Positions 1-11,746 of a stretch of 64,000 bases of DNA are shown piece by piece. The notes beneath the pieces are model-generated. The model was given only the letters and a program-made list of their open reading frames with translations. It had not been told where the DNA came from and ran no database searches. Position numbers and translations under genes: made by a program. This DNA comes from Mesorhabditis belari. Taxonomy: Eukaryota; Nematoda; Chromadorea; Rhabditida; Rhabditidae. The stretch is taken from contig CAUEEP010000735.1 of the NCBI GenBank assembly GCA_958450365.1, positions 2,230,001 to 2,294,000 on the forward strand. The letters run 5' to 3'. How positions within the stretch are numbered: the stretch's first letter is position 1; each line of letters starts with the position of its first letter.

Positions 1-38
1 TCTGAGTCTGTAACCATACTTATGCCGCACCCTGTAGA

Positions 39-296
39 TTAGTTATTAAAAAGTTCGTACTTGGCAGATAGCTTGAAATAATGATTTTCTGGTAAAACGA
101 ATTGCCAGCGAATCATGAAAAGAACAATTGTGCAAGATTGAGTATGACCGATGATCGCAATCGTGATGAAAGTTAGAATCGACGTTGGCACACCGAGATA
201 TGAAATCCATCCATATGGCACGCCACCGATCATTGGGAATAGCAGATATGGAGCCACTCCATCAGCAACCATGTGATCGCTGATTGCAATGATTAT
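39..296 (-). pseudogene. 7TM chemoreceptor exon, fragment (srh/str-like)
   Basis: An open frame runs from a good acceptor (TTCCACAG at about 297-304 on the minus strand) to a stop at 39. It encodes two hydrophobic segments with a LFPMIGG..YGW..YLGVPTS core, which resembles the transmembrane 5-6 neighbourhood of nematode srh/str/sri serpentine chemoreceptors. Those proteins are about 300-350 residues and act at sensory cilia. Only about 86 residues are visible, and no flanking receptor exon is seen between 300 and 510. The frame ends in a low-complexity tail with no clear donor, so this is either the last exon of a gene lying mostly outside the window or a decayed fragment. The family assignment rests on residue pattern only. 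Confidence 0.4.
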
Positions 297-339
297 CTGT
301 GGAAAGCTTCTTTATCTAGCAACCAGCCGAAAAACGGGT

Positions 340-400
340 TTTGGGAATGACTGTCGTCGTGGCGCAGTCGGGAGCGCGCTTGCCTACCGCCCCCGTCGTG
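340..400 (+). other. tRNA-like 5' half (A-box only)
   Basis: The stretch CGTGGCGCAGTCGGGAGCGC matches a tRNA D-arm/A-box (TGGCGCAGTNGG). No B-box or matching 3' half follows, so it is a tRNA-like fragment and not a gene. The rest of 297-510 shows nothing recognisable. Confidence 0.3.
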
Positions 401-510
401 CCTCTCTATCTTCATTTTTTATTTTAAATGACACAACTATATGTTATTTTGAGACTTTTTAAAGAATTTCAGTTTTTTTTGGCGCAAAAACGGCTGAGAA
501 AAAGCCCTGT

Positions 511-1436
511 ACAGACGGACGAACGGATGGATGGATGGATGGATGGATGGATGGATGGATGGATGGATGGATGGATGGATGGATTGGATGGACGGACGGA
601 TGGACAGACGGATGGACGAACGGATGGACAGACGGATGGACGAACGGATGGACGGATGGATGGACGGATGGATGGATGGACAGACGGATGGACGAACGGA
701 TGGACGGATGGATGGACGGATGGATGGATGGACAGACGGATGGACGAACGGATGGACGGATGGATGGACAGACGGATGGACGAACGGATGGACGAACGGA
801 TGGACGGATGGATGGACAGACGGATGGACGAACGGATGGACGAACGGATGGACGGATGGATGGACGGACGGATGGACGAACGGATGGACGAACGGATGGA
901 CGGATTGGACAGACGGATGGACGAACGGATGGACGGATGGATGGACGGATGGATGGATGGACGGACGGATGGACGAACGGATGGACAGACGGATGGACGG
1001 ACGGATGGATGAACGGATGGACGAACGGATGAACGGATGGATGGACAGACGGATAGACAGACAGATGGACGAACGGATGGACGGATTGGACAGACGGATG
1101 GACGAACGGATGGACGGATGGATGGACGGATGGATGGATGGACAGACGGATGGACGAACGGATGGACAGACGGATGGACGAACGGATGGACGGACGGACG
1201 GATTGGATGGATGGACGAACGGATGGACGGATGGACGGATGGACGGACGGATGGACAGATGGACGGACGGATGGACAGATGGATGGGTGGACAGACGGAT
1301 GGACAGACGGATGGGTGGACAGATGGGTGGACAGACGGATGGACAGACGGATGGGTGGACAGACGGATGGACAGACGGATGGGTGGACAGACGGATGGAC
1401 AGACGGAAGGATGAACGGACGGATGGACGGACGGAT
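511..1436. repeat. GGATGGAC-type minisatellite (about 0.93 kb)
   Basis: A tandem array built from 4-base-phased units (GGAT, GGAC, AGAC, GAAC) with an 8-base superperiod such as GGATGGAC/GAACGGAT. All frames stay open on both strands because the period is a multiple of 4 and lacks stop codons. The D/G/W/M/R/T-rich translations are therefore artefacts. A regional change to GGGTGGACAGAC at about 1285-1390 shows local homogenisation. Confidence 0.95.
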
Positions 1437-1440
1437 TTAT

Positions 1441-2327
1441 TGACACTGATTTATTCAAACTAAGCAAATGGAAATTGGTTTAGCCAGTTAGTTGCTGTAA
1501 TTATAAAACTTTTTCTCATAAATCTGATACTTGAAAACTTCCTCCAATGTCGACTGAAAATAGGATTTACCGGCTACCGTAACCCGGAACCCAGTTGTTA
1601 TTACAGTAACCATTTTACTTTTTACCGTAGTCTGATTACTGTAACATAAAGATCAACTCGCGTAGCTTTAGATTAGGCTACGGTAGCTGCGGCATATTTT
1701 AAAGCACCTAGCCGACTCGGTGATCGGTCTTGAACCAGTCTATTATCGTAGCTTCTACAGATTACTGGAAGCTTCTATTATCGTAGCTTCTACAGATTAC
1801 TGGAACATGAAGCTCAACTCGCGTAGCTCTAGACCAGTCTACAGTAGCTGCTACCGTAACCCAAGTAGCTTTTACAGTAGTCGCTGTAACACAAAGCTCA
1901 AATCATCTAGATTTCAGCCAGTTTACGGTAGGTGAAACGTGTTAAATCCTACTTGCAAAAAAATCAATCCCCTCGCATATTCTCGCATTTCTTTCGGCGA
2001 ACATGAAACCATTGTGTAAAGAGCAAACAAATGGACGAATGCGCCAAAAACTAAAATTCTTAAATGCAACAAATCTACGGTAGTTTACCAGAAAAAATGT
2101 GTATAATCGTGTAAATGTTGTCGACAGCATGAATATCTAACTCGTCACTCATTGTGATAAACAAAAGATATCCGGTTTAAACTTTACATCAATGTAGTGC
2201 TAAAAAGTGTTTTGCACCTGTTTCTGCCCTTGATTGACTTCAAGGTAATGAGGTTTTGCATTGAAAGGGCAAAACGGGATTTGAGATCAATATGGTTACC
2301 TGGGCAATCTGTACGGGTCTATGATTT
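1441..2327. other. Intergenic, with degenerate CTACCGTAAC-type dispersed repeats
   Basis: No gene is seen. From 1560 to 1935 there are scattered copies of short words such as TACCGTAACC, GGCTACGGTAGC and TAGCTTCTACAGATTACTGG (a direct repeat at about 1747 and 1782). These belong to the 'ctacggtag' class common in Caenorhabditis genomes. From 1936 to 2327 nothing is recognised. Confidence 0.5.
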
Positions 2328-2574
2328 CCGTCTGTCTGTATGTTCATCTCTCTGTCTGTCTGTCTGTTTGTCTGTCTGTTTGTCTGTCTGCTTGTCTGTC
2401 TGCTTGTCTGTCTGTTTGTCTGTCTGTTTGCCTGTCTGTTTGTCTGTCTGTTTGTCTGTCTGTCTGTTTGTATGTCTGTCTGTTTGTCTGTCTGCTTGTC
2501 TGTCTGTTTGTCTGTCTGTTTGTCTGTCTGTTTGTCTATCTGTTTGTCTGTCTGTTTGTCTGTCTGTCTGTTTA

Positions 2575-2607
<33 letters not shown>

Positions 2608-2803
2608 TTGTCTGTCTGTTTGTCTGTCTGCTTGCCTGTCTGCTTGCCTGTCTGTTTGTCTGTCTGTTTACCTGTCTGTTTGTCTGTCTGTCTGTTTATC
2701 TGTCTGTCTGTTTGTGTGTCTGTCTGCTTGTCTGTCTGTTTGTCTGTCTGCTTGTCTGCTTGTCTATCTGTCTGTCTGTCTGTCTGTTTGACTGTCTGTC
2801 TGT
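2328..2803. repeat. TCTG/TTTG tetranucleotide array (about 0.48 kb)
   Basis: Tandem CTGTCTGTTTGT-type units with a 4-base period and a frequent 12-base superperiod. The long Cys/Leu/Ser/Val frame and the Gln/Thr/Asp/Lys frame on the other strand are artefacts of the stop-free repeat. Confidence 0.95.
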
Positions 2804-2911
2804 GCACACTACTCCTCCACGCCAAGTGGGCCGTTTCAAATAACTTATATTTAATTTGGCTTAGAATTTCATCTAGTTCTATCTTTTGAAATTTTTAAAA
2901 AACCAAAAGTG

Positions 2912-2984
2912 TAGACACGAGCGGGAGTCGAACGCGGATCGTGTGGGCTAGAGACAAATGCGTTCGGAGTGCGCCAAAGCTCGG
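2912..2984 (-). other. tRNA-like module (A and B boxes)
   Basis: Read on the minus strand it has a decayed A-box (TTGGCGCACTCCG) and a clear B-box (GTTCGACTCCC) separated by about 40 bases. The inverted copy at 28611-28680 keeps a better A-box (CGGCGCAGTCCG). No convincing anticodon stem forms, so it is a tRNA-derived relic or SINE-like unit. Confidence 0.5.
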
Positions 2985-3394
2985 CGCCAGCAGTGGTGGT
3001 TGCCAAGTGGCATGAGCAATGGGTTAGATTGTTCCCTACTCGATCTAGGTTGCCTGGGCAAAAGATCGTGTGTGGTAGATTTATTCCTAAACAAAGCTTG
3101 AAGCAAAATGCCTGTCACTCTTGTACTCCAACTATCAAAATGCTTTCTATCTTTGTTCTATTTTGTTGTATCAATGTTAAAAACAAAACTGAGCTCTTGT
3201 TAACAACGAAAAGCTTTATATAGTTTTACAGATTCTTCTGTAGCCAGACACGAAAGTTACAAAGATAAAAATGAAAAAAAATGAGATCATCAAGGTGATT
3301 TATGTAGAAATGGGTAGTTAAATGGAAAATATATAGAAAGTATTTGTAAAATTAGTGCATTAGATGCTTAATGTTTGTACGTCGAGATATTAAA

Positions 3395-6300
3395 TCATTG
3401 CTCAGCCATCTCATAAACATAATTCCCATCCTCTTCTTCGGGGAATTTTCGATTACGAGAAAAGAGATAACAAATGAAGATTGCGAGGATGCCGATTGCC
3501 TAGAAATCGAATAGAAATCGAATATTTAACAAGGTAGATTTAACAAGCTCCAGTTTGCAATCCAATTTCACTTTTTCCGCGATTTAGACGACCAATCCGG
3601 GCCCATTCTCACTAAAACCAAAAAGAGGAAATTGGCTCAGCCGCTCACCGCTCTTTCTCCTTTACGGAAGCAAACTATACCAAAACCGTTTGCCAAATGG
3701 CAAGCGATTACCCGGCCGCACAAAGAACACCTTGCTAATCATTTACATTCGAATTTTTCTTTGGCTCTGTAGATTGTACAAAAAGAAGGTATTTAGCATG
3801 TAAATTTGTACTCGAGGGTTTTCGGGGTCGGTGAATCGACTCGAGCTACTCATTTTATTGAGTCTACGAATTGAAACTCGGATTTAATTGGTCGAAATTC
3901 TTAGAGAAACTTGGGAACTTCGAGAGGAGATTTGCAGCTTTGAAATAACAAATGAATCGTTTCTACAAAACGTTTCCTATCTAAAAACTCGAGCAAAACT
4001 CTTGTTACGACATCTAGCTGCCAATAGTTTGGTTTTAGTGAGAATCGGTCTTAATTTGGAGCCCCTTTAACAATTGCTTTCCTACTTGCAATCCGGCACA
4101 CGATAGATGGAATGTCGTCCGGAGATCCCCGTTATCGTAGAGTACACAATTGCCGCCGTCTGGAATTACGGTTTTGGGTTACGGTATCGTGTACTGTATT
4201 AATTATTACCCTAGTTCTCGACTAGGGAAGTTCTGGACTGCGGGAGTTCTGGACTACGGTAGTTCTGGACTACGGTAGTTCTGGACTACGGTAGTTCTGG
4301 ACTACGGGAGTTCTGGACTACGGTAGTTCTGGACTACGGGAGTTCTGGACTACGGGAGTTCTGGACTACGGTAGTTCTGGACTACGGTAGTTCCGGACTA
4401 CGGTAGTTCCGGACTACGATAGTTCTGGACTACGATAGTTCTGGACTACGATAGGTCTGGACTACGGGAGTTCTGGACTACGATAGTTCTGGACTATGAT
4501 AGTTCTGGACTACGATAGTTCTGGACTACGATAGTTTTGGACTACGATAGTTCTAGACTACGATAGTTCTGGACTACGGTATTCCAGAGCTGTGGTTCTA
4601 AACCCAATAAATCTATAGCTAGATCTTTGTACTGTACCTAGACTGGATCTGTAAGCCGGAGCTGGTTAGTATGTAGCATTTACTAGATCTGTACTAGCCA
4701 AACCAATTCTCAGACTGATAATTGCAGTATATTTCTCTTTAAACTCTAACCATCCGGGCATCGACTTCTCCACAAAATGCAGGCTCTATCAACTATCCAC
4801 CCAAGAAAGATTGGAGCCGGGATGAAACCGAGAAGGTTTGTGAAAAATGAGGCAAATGATAATGCGATCACTTTTTGATCATCATAAACGGATCTGAAAA
4901 TGGTAGAGAATTTAGGAGTTGGAAAAGAATGGTTAGCACTGGATTTGAACCAGTTTCTCTTTCGTTTACCTGTGGCGAATAGCTATTTTATTCAAATTAC
5001 GTCATTTTAAATCCCTCAATCATCTTTGCTTAGACTTTTCCCCCATTTAAGCTGTCAAATTTATTGCTCTCTAGTCTTCTTTTGAATAATTGCAAGTTAA
5101 TTGTTGTAAAATTTCTTTTTCTATTGCCTCTTGCTTGTATAGTAATTGTAAAAGTTGTCTAATTAGCTCAACTTCCAACTCGTCGACAATTCGTTATAAA
5201 GTTGCGATTGTTTTACAGATTCAAAATACAGTTGAGAGAGAAAAGATTACTTCAAACAAGAAAATAACTAAGTAGAGTAAAATGCTGAGTCTAGCCAAGA
5301 GCTCTTTCTTAAATTATCACTAATTACACCAAGCATTTCAATGCCGTTTCTCTCTTTTAGCTGTTTACCTTAAAACAATCATCATTGTAACCATAAAGAA
5401 GAGATTGCCGGCAAAGAGTCCAACAAAAATGATAACCATATACCAAATGAAATCATTGCATTGAGGATGGGCTATCCCACTGTCCACATCTTTCCCGCCA
5501 ACGCATTCACAACTTGTCCACTGAAATTGAATTGAAGATTGTTGAAGTCTTGATTTGTTTTCAAATACCGTATTTTCTCTAACAGTTAGAACTACTATTA
5601 GAGAAAAAACGGTAACAGTAAGGCAGGCAAAGTTCGGCTTTTGGCTTCTGGCTCCTGGCCAATCAAGCACCTGGCTGAGCCGAGTTAATGACTATCTTGC
5701 GGCTTCCAAGGTTTTCCCAGAAGCTCAACACTCTAATCTTCCACTAGATCTCATTGTCAGCTACATTTTCCAACCCCACATCGATAAGTTCTGATAAGCG
5801 GTTCTCGAGATTTCGAGGAATTTAGGTAAGGCTCAGAGTGCACTAAAATTCTCGAAAATCTCGAGACTCACTTATCAGAACCTATCGATGTGGGGTTGGA
5901 AAATGTAGCTGACGCTGAGATCTAGTGGAGGATTAGAGTGTTGAGCCTCTGCAAAAGCTTGGAAGCCGTAAAATAGTCACCAACTCGGCTCACCCGGGTA
6001 CACTACTATTATTAACCGTATTTTCTCTAATAGTAGTGCACCCCGCCAAGCCGAGTTGGTGACTATTTTACGGTTTCGAAGTTTTCCCAGAAGCTCAACA
6101 CTCTAATCCCTCCCAAGATCTCATCGTCAGCTACATTTTCCGACCCCACATCGATAGGTTCTGATAAGCGGTTCTCGAGATTTCGAGGAATTTAGACGAC
6201 GCTCTTGGTGCACTACTATTAGAGAGAATACTCTAATAGAACATCATAACTTGTTTAACTTATTTTTAGAAAATCGAGCTTTTCTTTTTTCTCAGCTTCT

Positions 6301-9300
6301 AGATTGTTCCCAAATACTTTTGAGAAAAATCTAGGAGCCAAAAAACTAGAGAAAATACTTTAAGGCCTATCATTTGACACCAAAGCGCATACTGTAGCTT
6401 AAAGCAGTGCAGAAAATTGGGGTGGGCTGGACCCCGGAGCCTCTACTTGCCTCTCTTGCCTCTTCTTCATTAAAAGTTAAACTACGCGACTGTACGGCTG
6501 TCATTAATGTCTTTACCCGATTCGTGAATGGATGATAAGCTGTACATCCGGCGTGACAAGGTGAATAGAAATTCTCTCCATCGTAGTTAACTGGATCAAA
6601 ATGCATAATAGTTGAACAACGACATTTTTCGGAACAAGGCTGAGAATAGGCATCGAAAAATGAGAGAAAGCTCCTGGATCTGAAGCGAAATTGAAATGAA
6701 AATCATTTTCCTTACGTTGTCGTTTCTTTATAGTGCAAACCACTGATCTTTGCTTGTTCACAACCGACAAATGTCCCGGCTACGTAAGCAGCCACGATAC
6801 AGAACTGAAAAATTATGAAAATTGATTGATATTCGAAAAGTAATCATGCAAATTACCCATGATGCGATTAACAACAGTATCCCCTTTCTTGGGCCAATAT
6901 CGAAACGAGTCAACAACCAGCCGCCAAGTGCTGTCGAGATAGCGATTGAACCAACGGATATTATGCCTTAATAGTTCAATAAAAAACCGAAGATTCTTCA
7001 AAATTGAACTTTTATCCATCAGAATAGCTTTCAACTATCATTATCTCCTTTAAAATCCAATTTAATTCATCAGAATATCTTCCAAACTATCATCTTATCC
7101 TTTAAAATTCAACTTTTATCCTCCAGAAAAGCCTTCAACTATCATCTTATCCTTCAAAATTCAATTTAATCCATCAGAATAGCCTTCAACTGTAATCTTT
7201 TCCTTCAAAATTCAACTTTTATCCATCAGAATAGCTTTCAATTACCATTATCTCCTTCAAAATTCAATTCAATCCTTCAGAATAGCCTTCAACTATCATT
7301 ATCTCCTTCAAAATTTAACTTTAATCCTTCAGAATAGCTTTCAACTATCATTTTATCCTTCAAAATTCAATTTAATCCATCACAATAGCTTTCAACTATC
7401 ATCTTATTCTTCAAAATTCAATTTAATCCTTCAGAATAGCTTTCAACTATCATTTTATCCTTCAAAATTCAATTTAATCCATCAGAATACCTTCCAAACT
7501 ATCATCATCTCCTCCAAAATTCAAATATTATCTTTCAGAAAGCCTTTAACTATCATTTTATCCTTCAAAATTCAATTTAATCCAATACCTTCTAACCTAT
7601 CATTTATTACCTGAATAGAAATCGGCTGCACTCGCACTCTTTCCATATTGTGTTTCAATGTATTTAGGAAGGAAAGTCGTGTAACCAGCCACCAGATATG
7701 AACCTGAGATTCGAATCAAAAAATAATACAATTTGATTATTGCTTTGGTTTTTTACTAATGCCAAGATCAGATCAAGAACAAGTCGTTGTGTGGCCTGAC
7801 CCTGGGTCTATCAATGGTCAGGTCTGGATCAGACTTCCTTTGTTTTGATGGTTTATTTCCGATTTCAGAATATTCTCTCAATTTCACATTCAAAATTAGT
7901 ACCAAGTAAGGTTTATTATCTAAAAATCTAAATCGATTTTTCTTTATCCTTTCTACACTATTCTATTCTTTATTCTTTCACATTCAAGCTTTCATTGAAA
8001 TCCCTCAATTTTCATTTCCAATAAATCTAGGAAAAAAAATGTTTGTAGCCTTTAAATATCTAAACAAAGAATGTCAAATGTTTTGATTTTTGAGAAAATC
8101 ATCTTTTTGTAAAGCTCTGACCCTGAAATCCAGTTGTAGAGTTGAAATTCGACTTACCAAATGTCCATCCAACAACCATTGAGGTGAAGACGGGATTCTT
8201 GCATAGATCGAGGACCACGTAAGGAAATTCTGAAAGATAGATGAGTTTAGAATGATAGAAAGGATTTAGAGCGATCAGCTTTAGAGCTTTGGACCTTCAC
8301 AAATACACTTTGGACCTTCATGAAGATACGGCTCACCGATAGGCCTTACTAATGTCATGATTTCTGGTTTCAACTCAAGTTTTTCCGGCTTTTTATTACT
8401 CATTTTGCAAAAAGTTCTCAGTAACTTTGTACTAGTTTTCAAGAGAAGATTCAGCGCTATCAAATCATTATACAAGGTGATTAAGAATTACCGCAACAAC
8501 GTCGTATTATGTTATGAGCCCAATTTCACTTTTTGCTTACCTGTTTTTATGGTTTTTGTGTATTTTTCCTATTTTATTGTATGATTACTAACTTTCAATA
8601 CATTAGTTGTTTTCAGGAATGGTCAAAGCGTCTCCACATCGACAATTGATCCTTGAGCTCAAGCGGCAGCGTGTTCAGGCGGCTGTTTAGGCGAGCGAGA
8701 TCTCCAAGCGCCTGAATGTCCCCAGAAGCCTGTTTCTCGAACCATTCAACGTTATCAAACTCTAGGCAAAGTTTCTGATTGCCCTGGAAGAGGTGCAAAA
8801 CGAACAGTGGCTACTCCGGCTAATGTCAAGAAAATGCGCGATCGTCTAAGATTAAACCCTAACCAATCGGCTCGAGGAAAGCCAATCGGCTCGAGCACAG
8901 AAAATGGGATGGGATGGGTTGCTTTGGTTAATGGTCAATTTGGTAAAAAGCCAGGCCTTTTATGTGATGCGGTAATTCCTGGTCACCCTGTATAATCTGG
9001 GCCAGATGATCGACCGGTTAGGAGTCTTGCGAAAGTCTTGGAGTCTCTTAAGCGAAAGGTCGAGGGATCAATCACGCTTGCAAGATTAAAATCTTTCTTT
9101 TACTCACCCAAGTGGGTTTTTTCTTTCACAACATTTGGGTAATAGGGGTAAAAAGGGTAACGACGGCCTCGGTGCTATAAAATTGTGTCTACCTGTCTTA
9201 TTATGTATCCATTTTTTGTATCACATTATTCGTTTTCAATAAATGTATCTTTTTTATTAGCTTAACTTCACCAAATTATCAGTAAAACAGTTAAAAACTA

Positions 9301-11746
9301 CGCGACTGTAAGCTCAAATTGTGTTAAAACAATAGGATGATTTTCTCTTTCTGGAGTTACTTCAAACAAATTACCTCGACACTTCTCAACGAAGCTCTGC
9401 CAGCTTGTCTTTGGTTCATCTGTTATTGTGCCTGGTGGAAGATGGGGATGTTTGAGGGGATGCATTTCGACACCCTTTAAACTTCAATGTAAAATTCCTA
9501 TCTTTTTCCAGTACCTCTTGTGAATTGTAAGATTTTGGGAAGAAAAAGAATGGCACAGCCGAGACGAGGTAGAGGAAACCGCAGACAAGAAAACCCGCCC
9601 ACCAGGCACCAATCCAATCAGTTGAATATTTCGAGATATGATGTGGAGCTGGAAATAGACGTAAGAAGGGTACTGTAGCTTGTTGTATCCAGAAACCAGA
9701 CGTAACAGGCTACGGTAGCCTGTATCTAGAAACTAGACGTAGCAGGCTACTGTAGCTTGTTCTATCTAGAAAATAGAGGTAACAAGGGTACTGTAGGTTG
9801 TTGTATCTAGAAATTAGACGTATCAGGCTACTGTAGCTTGTATCTAGAAACTAGACGAAACAAGGCTACTGTAGCTTGTTGTATCTAGAAACTAGACGTG
9901 ACAAGGTTCCGGCATACTGTAGTTTACTGTACCTTCATCTAAAGTCGTGTAGATCCTTGTTGTTAGCGCTGAAAGTCCGAAGCCCAACGCTGGTCCAAAA
10001 GCATACATACTTGTCAAAAGACCTGCAAATATAAACGCTTATTTTCTGGCACACAGCTTTGAATGTATTGTAGGCAAAGTATACTGTTTTCACGTGTAAA
10101 CATAAACCTTCTGGTGCACTAAATTCTTCATTGTTTTAAACGATTTCGTTGCTTAATCGGTGCAGGATCCGGTTCACCAGAAATGTGCATTTACAGATTT
10201 ACAGATTTCAGCACAAAGTCCATTTGCTATTGTGGATTGCTACTAAGAATCGTTTACCCAATAAAAACGGTGATTGCCTCCGATCTTCCACATTGTTATC
10301 AATATAAACGTAGGCTAGGGTGTTGAATGGAGCCGCGAATACACCGGCAAAGAATTGACCGATCAATAAGAGAATGAATGCCCACAAATGCTCCTCGTGT
10401 TCATCTTCACAGTTTTGAGCTGAGGATTTAAAGATTTTGTTTGGTTATTTTTAAATTCTCTTACTTTCACTTGACTCATAACGATCAGCATTGCATTTGA
10501 AGTTACGAGAATAACGCTCCTGAAATTCCCTCGTTCAAAAAGCACATCAAATAAGATACAATAATGAATAAAATAGACAAGATTACGGCAGAAAGGAAAG
10601 AGAACACAGTTTAGAAAGTAGCTCACCAATTTGAGATCTTTCTCTGATTCGGATTCACTCAATTGAAAGATTGCAGCTGGAAGCACCAAAAGGAGCATGC
10701 TAAGGCCGCTCAGAAAAACACCTAGAACAAAATGCACGCTTTTAACCCAAACAACAGATTTTAACAACAACAACAACAGATTTTGAAAGATCGAAAGCTA
10801 TAGAAAACTTTACCAGCTCCAGTGATTCTCGGTAAATGTCCTTTTGATCCAAAATATCCAGCCAAAAGAATCGCAATCGTGTGTCCGAGATCATAAGATG
10901 AGAGAAGAAACCCCGTTTTCTCACTCGTGAACCCGAATCTTTTCTCTAGAGTTGTCAACACCCCGACAACATAGCCGAGATAGGTTCCCTGGAAATTTGG
11001 GAGAGTTTGGGGATTGCTTCGTAGATATGGTTATTGGATAGGATCGGATTGGATCGGATCGGGTTTTTCAGGGCCGATCCGATCCGTTCAACCGACCGGG
11101 CTAGCCTGAGCTAGCCTGAACCGATGCGATCCGATCCGTCCAACCGATCGGGCTAGCCTGATCCGATTCGATCCGATCCATCCGACCCATCCAACTAATC
11201 GGGCTAGCCCGATCTGATTCGGTCCGATCCGATCCATCCGACTGATCAGGCTAGCCTGATCCGATCCGATCCATCCGATTCATCCGACCGATCGGGCTAG
11301 CCCCATCCGATCCGGTCCGATCCGATCCATCCAACTGAGCGGGCTAACCTGATCCGATCCGATTCGACTAATCGGGCTTCCAGATTAAATTAACACTTTA
11401 CATCTACAATGCACAAAATACAAGTGAAAGCTCTGCTTCTATTTTGCGTTGCTTTCTGTTTTCCATTTTCTTTCTGTTTCTTTCTTTCTGTTAGAATCAA
11501 GTTTCGTCTGATTCCAAAGTTGATTATCCTTTGCTAGACATGGACAGTAACAAATAAGAACGTTAGTTTTTATTCTAAAGTTGCGCATAATTTGCTCAAC
11601 TACAATCTTTATTAAACACAGTCGTCTATTATTTTTTCCGTTTTAAAAATTAGCTTTCTGACCTGGATTCCAATGATGAAGACCATTAGTGCCACAAAAA
11701 ACATAATACCGCGTCGAGAAGGTGATTTTCGATTATCATTCATCAT
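3395..11746 (-). CDS. Organic anion transporter polypeptide (OATP/SLCO family), 17 exons
   Basis: This encodes a predicted 629-residue, 12-pass plasma-membrane carrier of the OATP/SLC21 family, which takes up amphipathic organic anions. Exons: 11746-11663, 10988-10814, 10721-10627, 10519-10471, 10419-10258, 10022-9933, 9648-9515, 9474-9375, 8229-8158, 7703-7611, 6966-6857, 6804-6716, 6679-6517, 5520-5369, 4893-4751, 4159-4086, 3499-3395. All junctions keep phase and all introns start GT and end AG. Family signs: KRFGFTSEKTGFLLSSYDLGH after the first membrane segment (exon 2), an extracellular loop and SPFLLG (exon 5), GPALGFGLS (exon 6), LPKYIETQYGKSA (exon 10), and the Kazal-like cysteine loop CSEKCRC...YSPCHAGC...CECV (residues about 430-485) followed by a membrane segment. 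The start is the first of two ATGs before RKSPSRR. The intron 15 donor is a weak GTTAGA, where the duplicate has GTGAGA. Intron 7 is only 40 bp. Expression is untested. Confidence 0.88.
4213..4580. repeat. 16-bp minisatellite in OATP intron 15
   Basis: About 22 copies of GGACTACGGTAGTTCT with G/A changes. The inverted duplicate (27200-27412) holds only about 13 copies, so the array has changed length since the duplication. Confidence 0.9.
4928..4992 (-). other. tRNA-like B-box relic in OATP intron 14
   Basis: The minus strand carries GGTTCAAATCC (B-box) ahead of AGTGCTAACC, with only a weak A-box-like segment upstream. It is conserved in the inverted copy at about 26799-26862. Confidence 0.35.
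5566..6232. mobile_element. Cluster of TAGTAGTGCAC-family MITE units in OATP intron 13
   Basis: Three partial units sit head-to-tail and tail-to-tail (about 5667-5855 forward, 5855-6015 inverted, 6016-6232 forward), preceded by a minimal foldback at 5568-5612. Shared landmarks are CTCTAATAGTAGTGCACC ends, GATCTCATCGTCAGCTACAT, CCCCACATCGATAGGTTCTG and CTCGAGATTTCGAGGAATTT. Nested or recombined copies are likely. Confidence 0.75.
7016..7605. repeat. Minisatellite of about 55 bp in OATP intron 10
   Basis: About ten imperfect units of the type CTTCAAAATTCAATTTAATC + CATCAGAATAGC + TTTCAACTATCAT. The array fills nearly the whole intron between exons 10 and 11. Confidence 0.9.
8471..8992 (+). mobile_element. 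Internally deleted Tc1-like element in OATP intron 8
   Basis: 522 bp with terminal inverted repeats TACAAGGTGATTAAGAATTA / matching TAATTCCTGGTCACCCTGTA and flanking TA at both ends (8469-8470, 8993-8994). It holds a frameshifted N-terminal helix-turn-helix of a Tc1-family transposase at about 8640-8900, with pieces such as ISKRLNVPR, TIQRYQTLGKVSDCPGRGAK and NPNQSARGK. No catalytic domain remains, so it could move only if supplied in trans. Confidence 0.85.
9660..9930. repeat. Degenerate 40-bp repeat in OATP intron 6
   Basis: Six imperfect units based on CTACTGTAGCTTGTTGTATC + TAGAAACTAGACGTAACAAGG fill the intron between exons 6 and 7. Confidence 0.85.
11036..11380. repeat. GATCCGATCC-rich array in OATP intron 1
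   Basis: An irregular array of GATCCGATCCGTCCAACCGA and CGGGCTAGCC units, about 60 bp per higher-order repeat. It is much more GC-rich than its surroundings. Confidence 0.85.

Larger units (their letters stand above)
2827..6788. repeat. Arm 1 of a 4-kb inverted duplication
   Basis: This interval reappears in reverse orientation at 24908-28767, about 18 kb away. It contains OATP exons 12-17, the 3' flank and a tRNA-like module. Breakpoints: at 2827 the shared GGGCCGTTTC ends and the arms diverge; at about 6788 similarity ends inside OATP exon 12. Arms differ by scattered substitutions and indels, so the event is not recent. Minisatellite and MITE content has changed separately in each arm. 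Confidence 0.9.

Noticed and set aside
1..38. Possible Tc1-like element end (CACCCTGTA) at the window edge
   Set aside because: Only one short end is visible; the rest would lie outside the window.
428..1467. Long overlapping open frames in all frames (Asp/Gly/Trp/Met/Arg-rich; Pro/Ser/His-rich)
   Set aside because: They are translations of a stop-free 4-base-period array; there is no start context, splice site or codon signal.
2197..2889. Cys/Leu/Ser/Val-rich and Gln/Thr/Asp-rich proteins
   Set aside because: Artefact of the TCTG/TTTG array, open on both strands.
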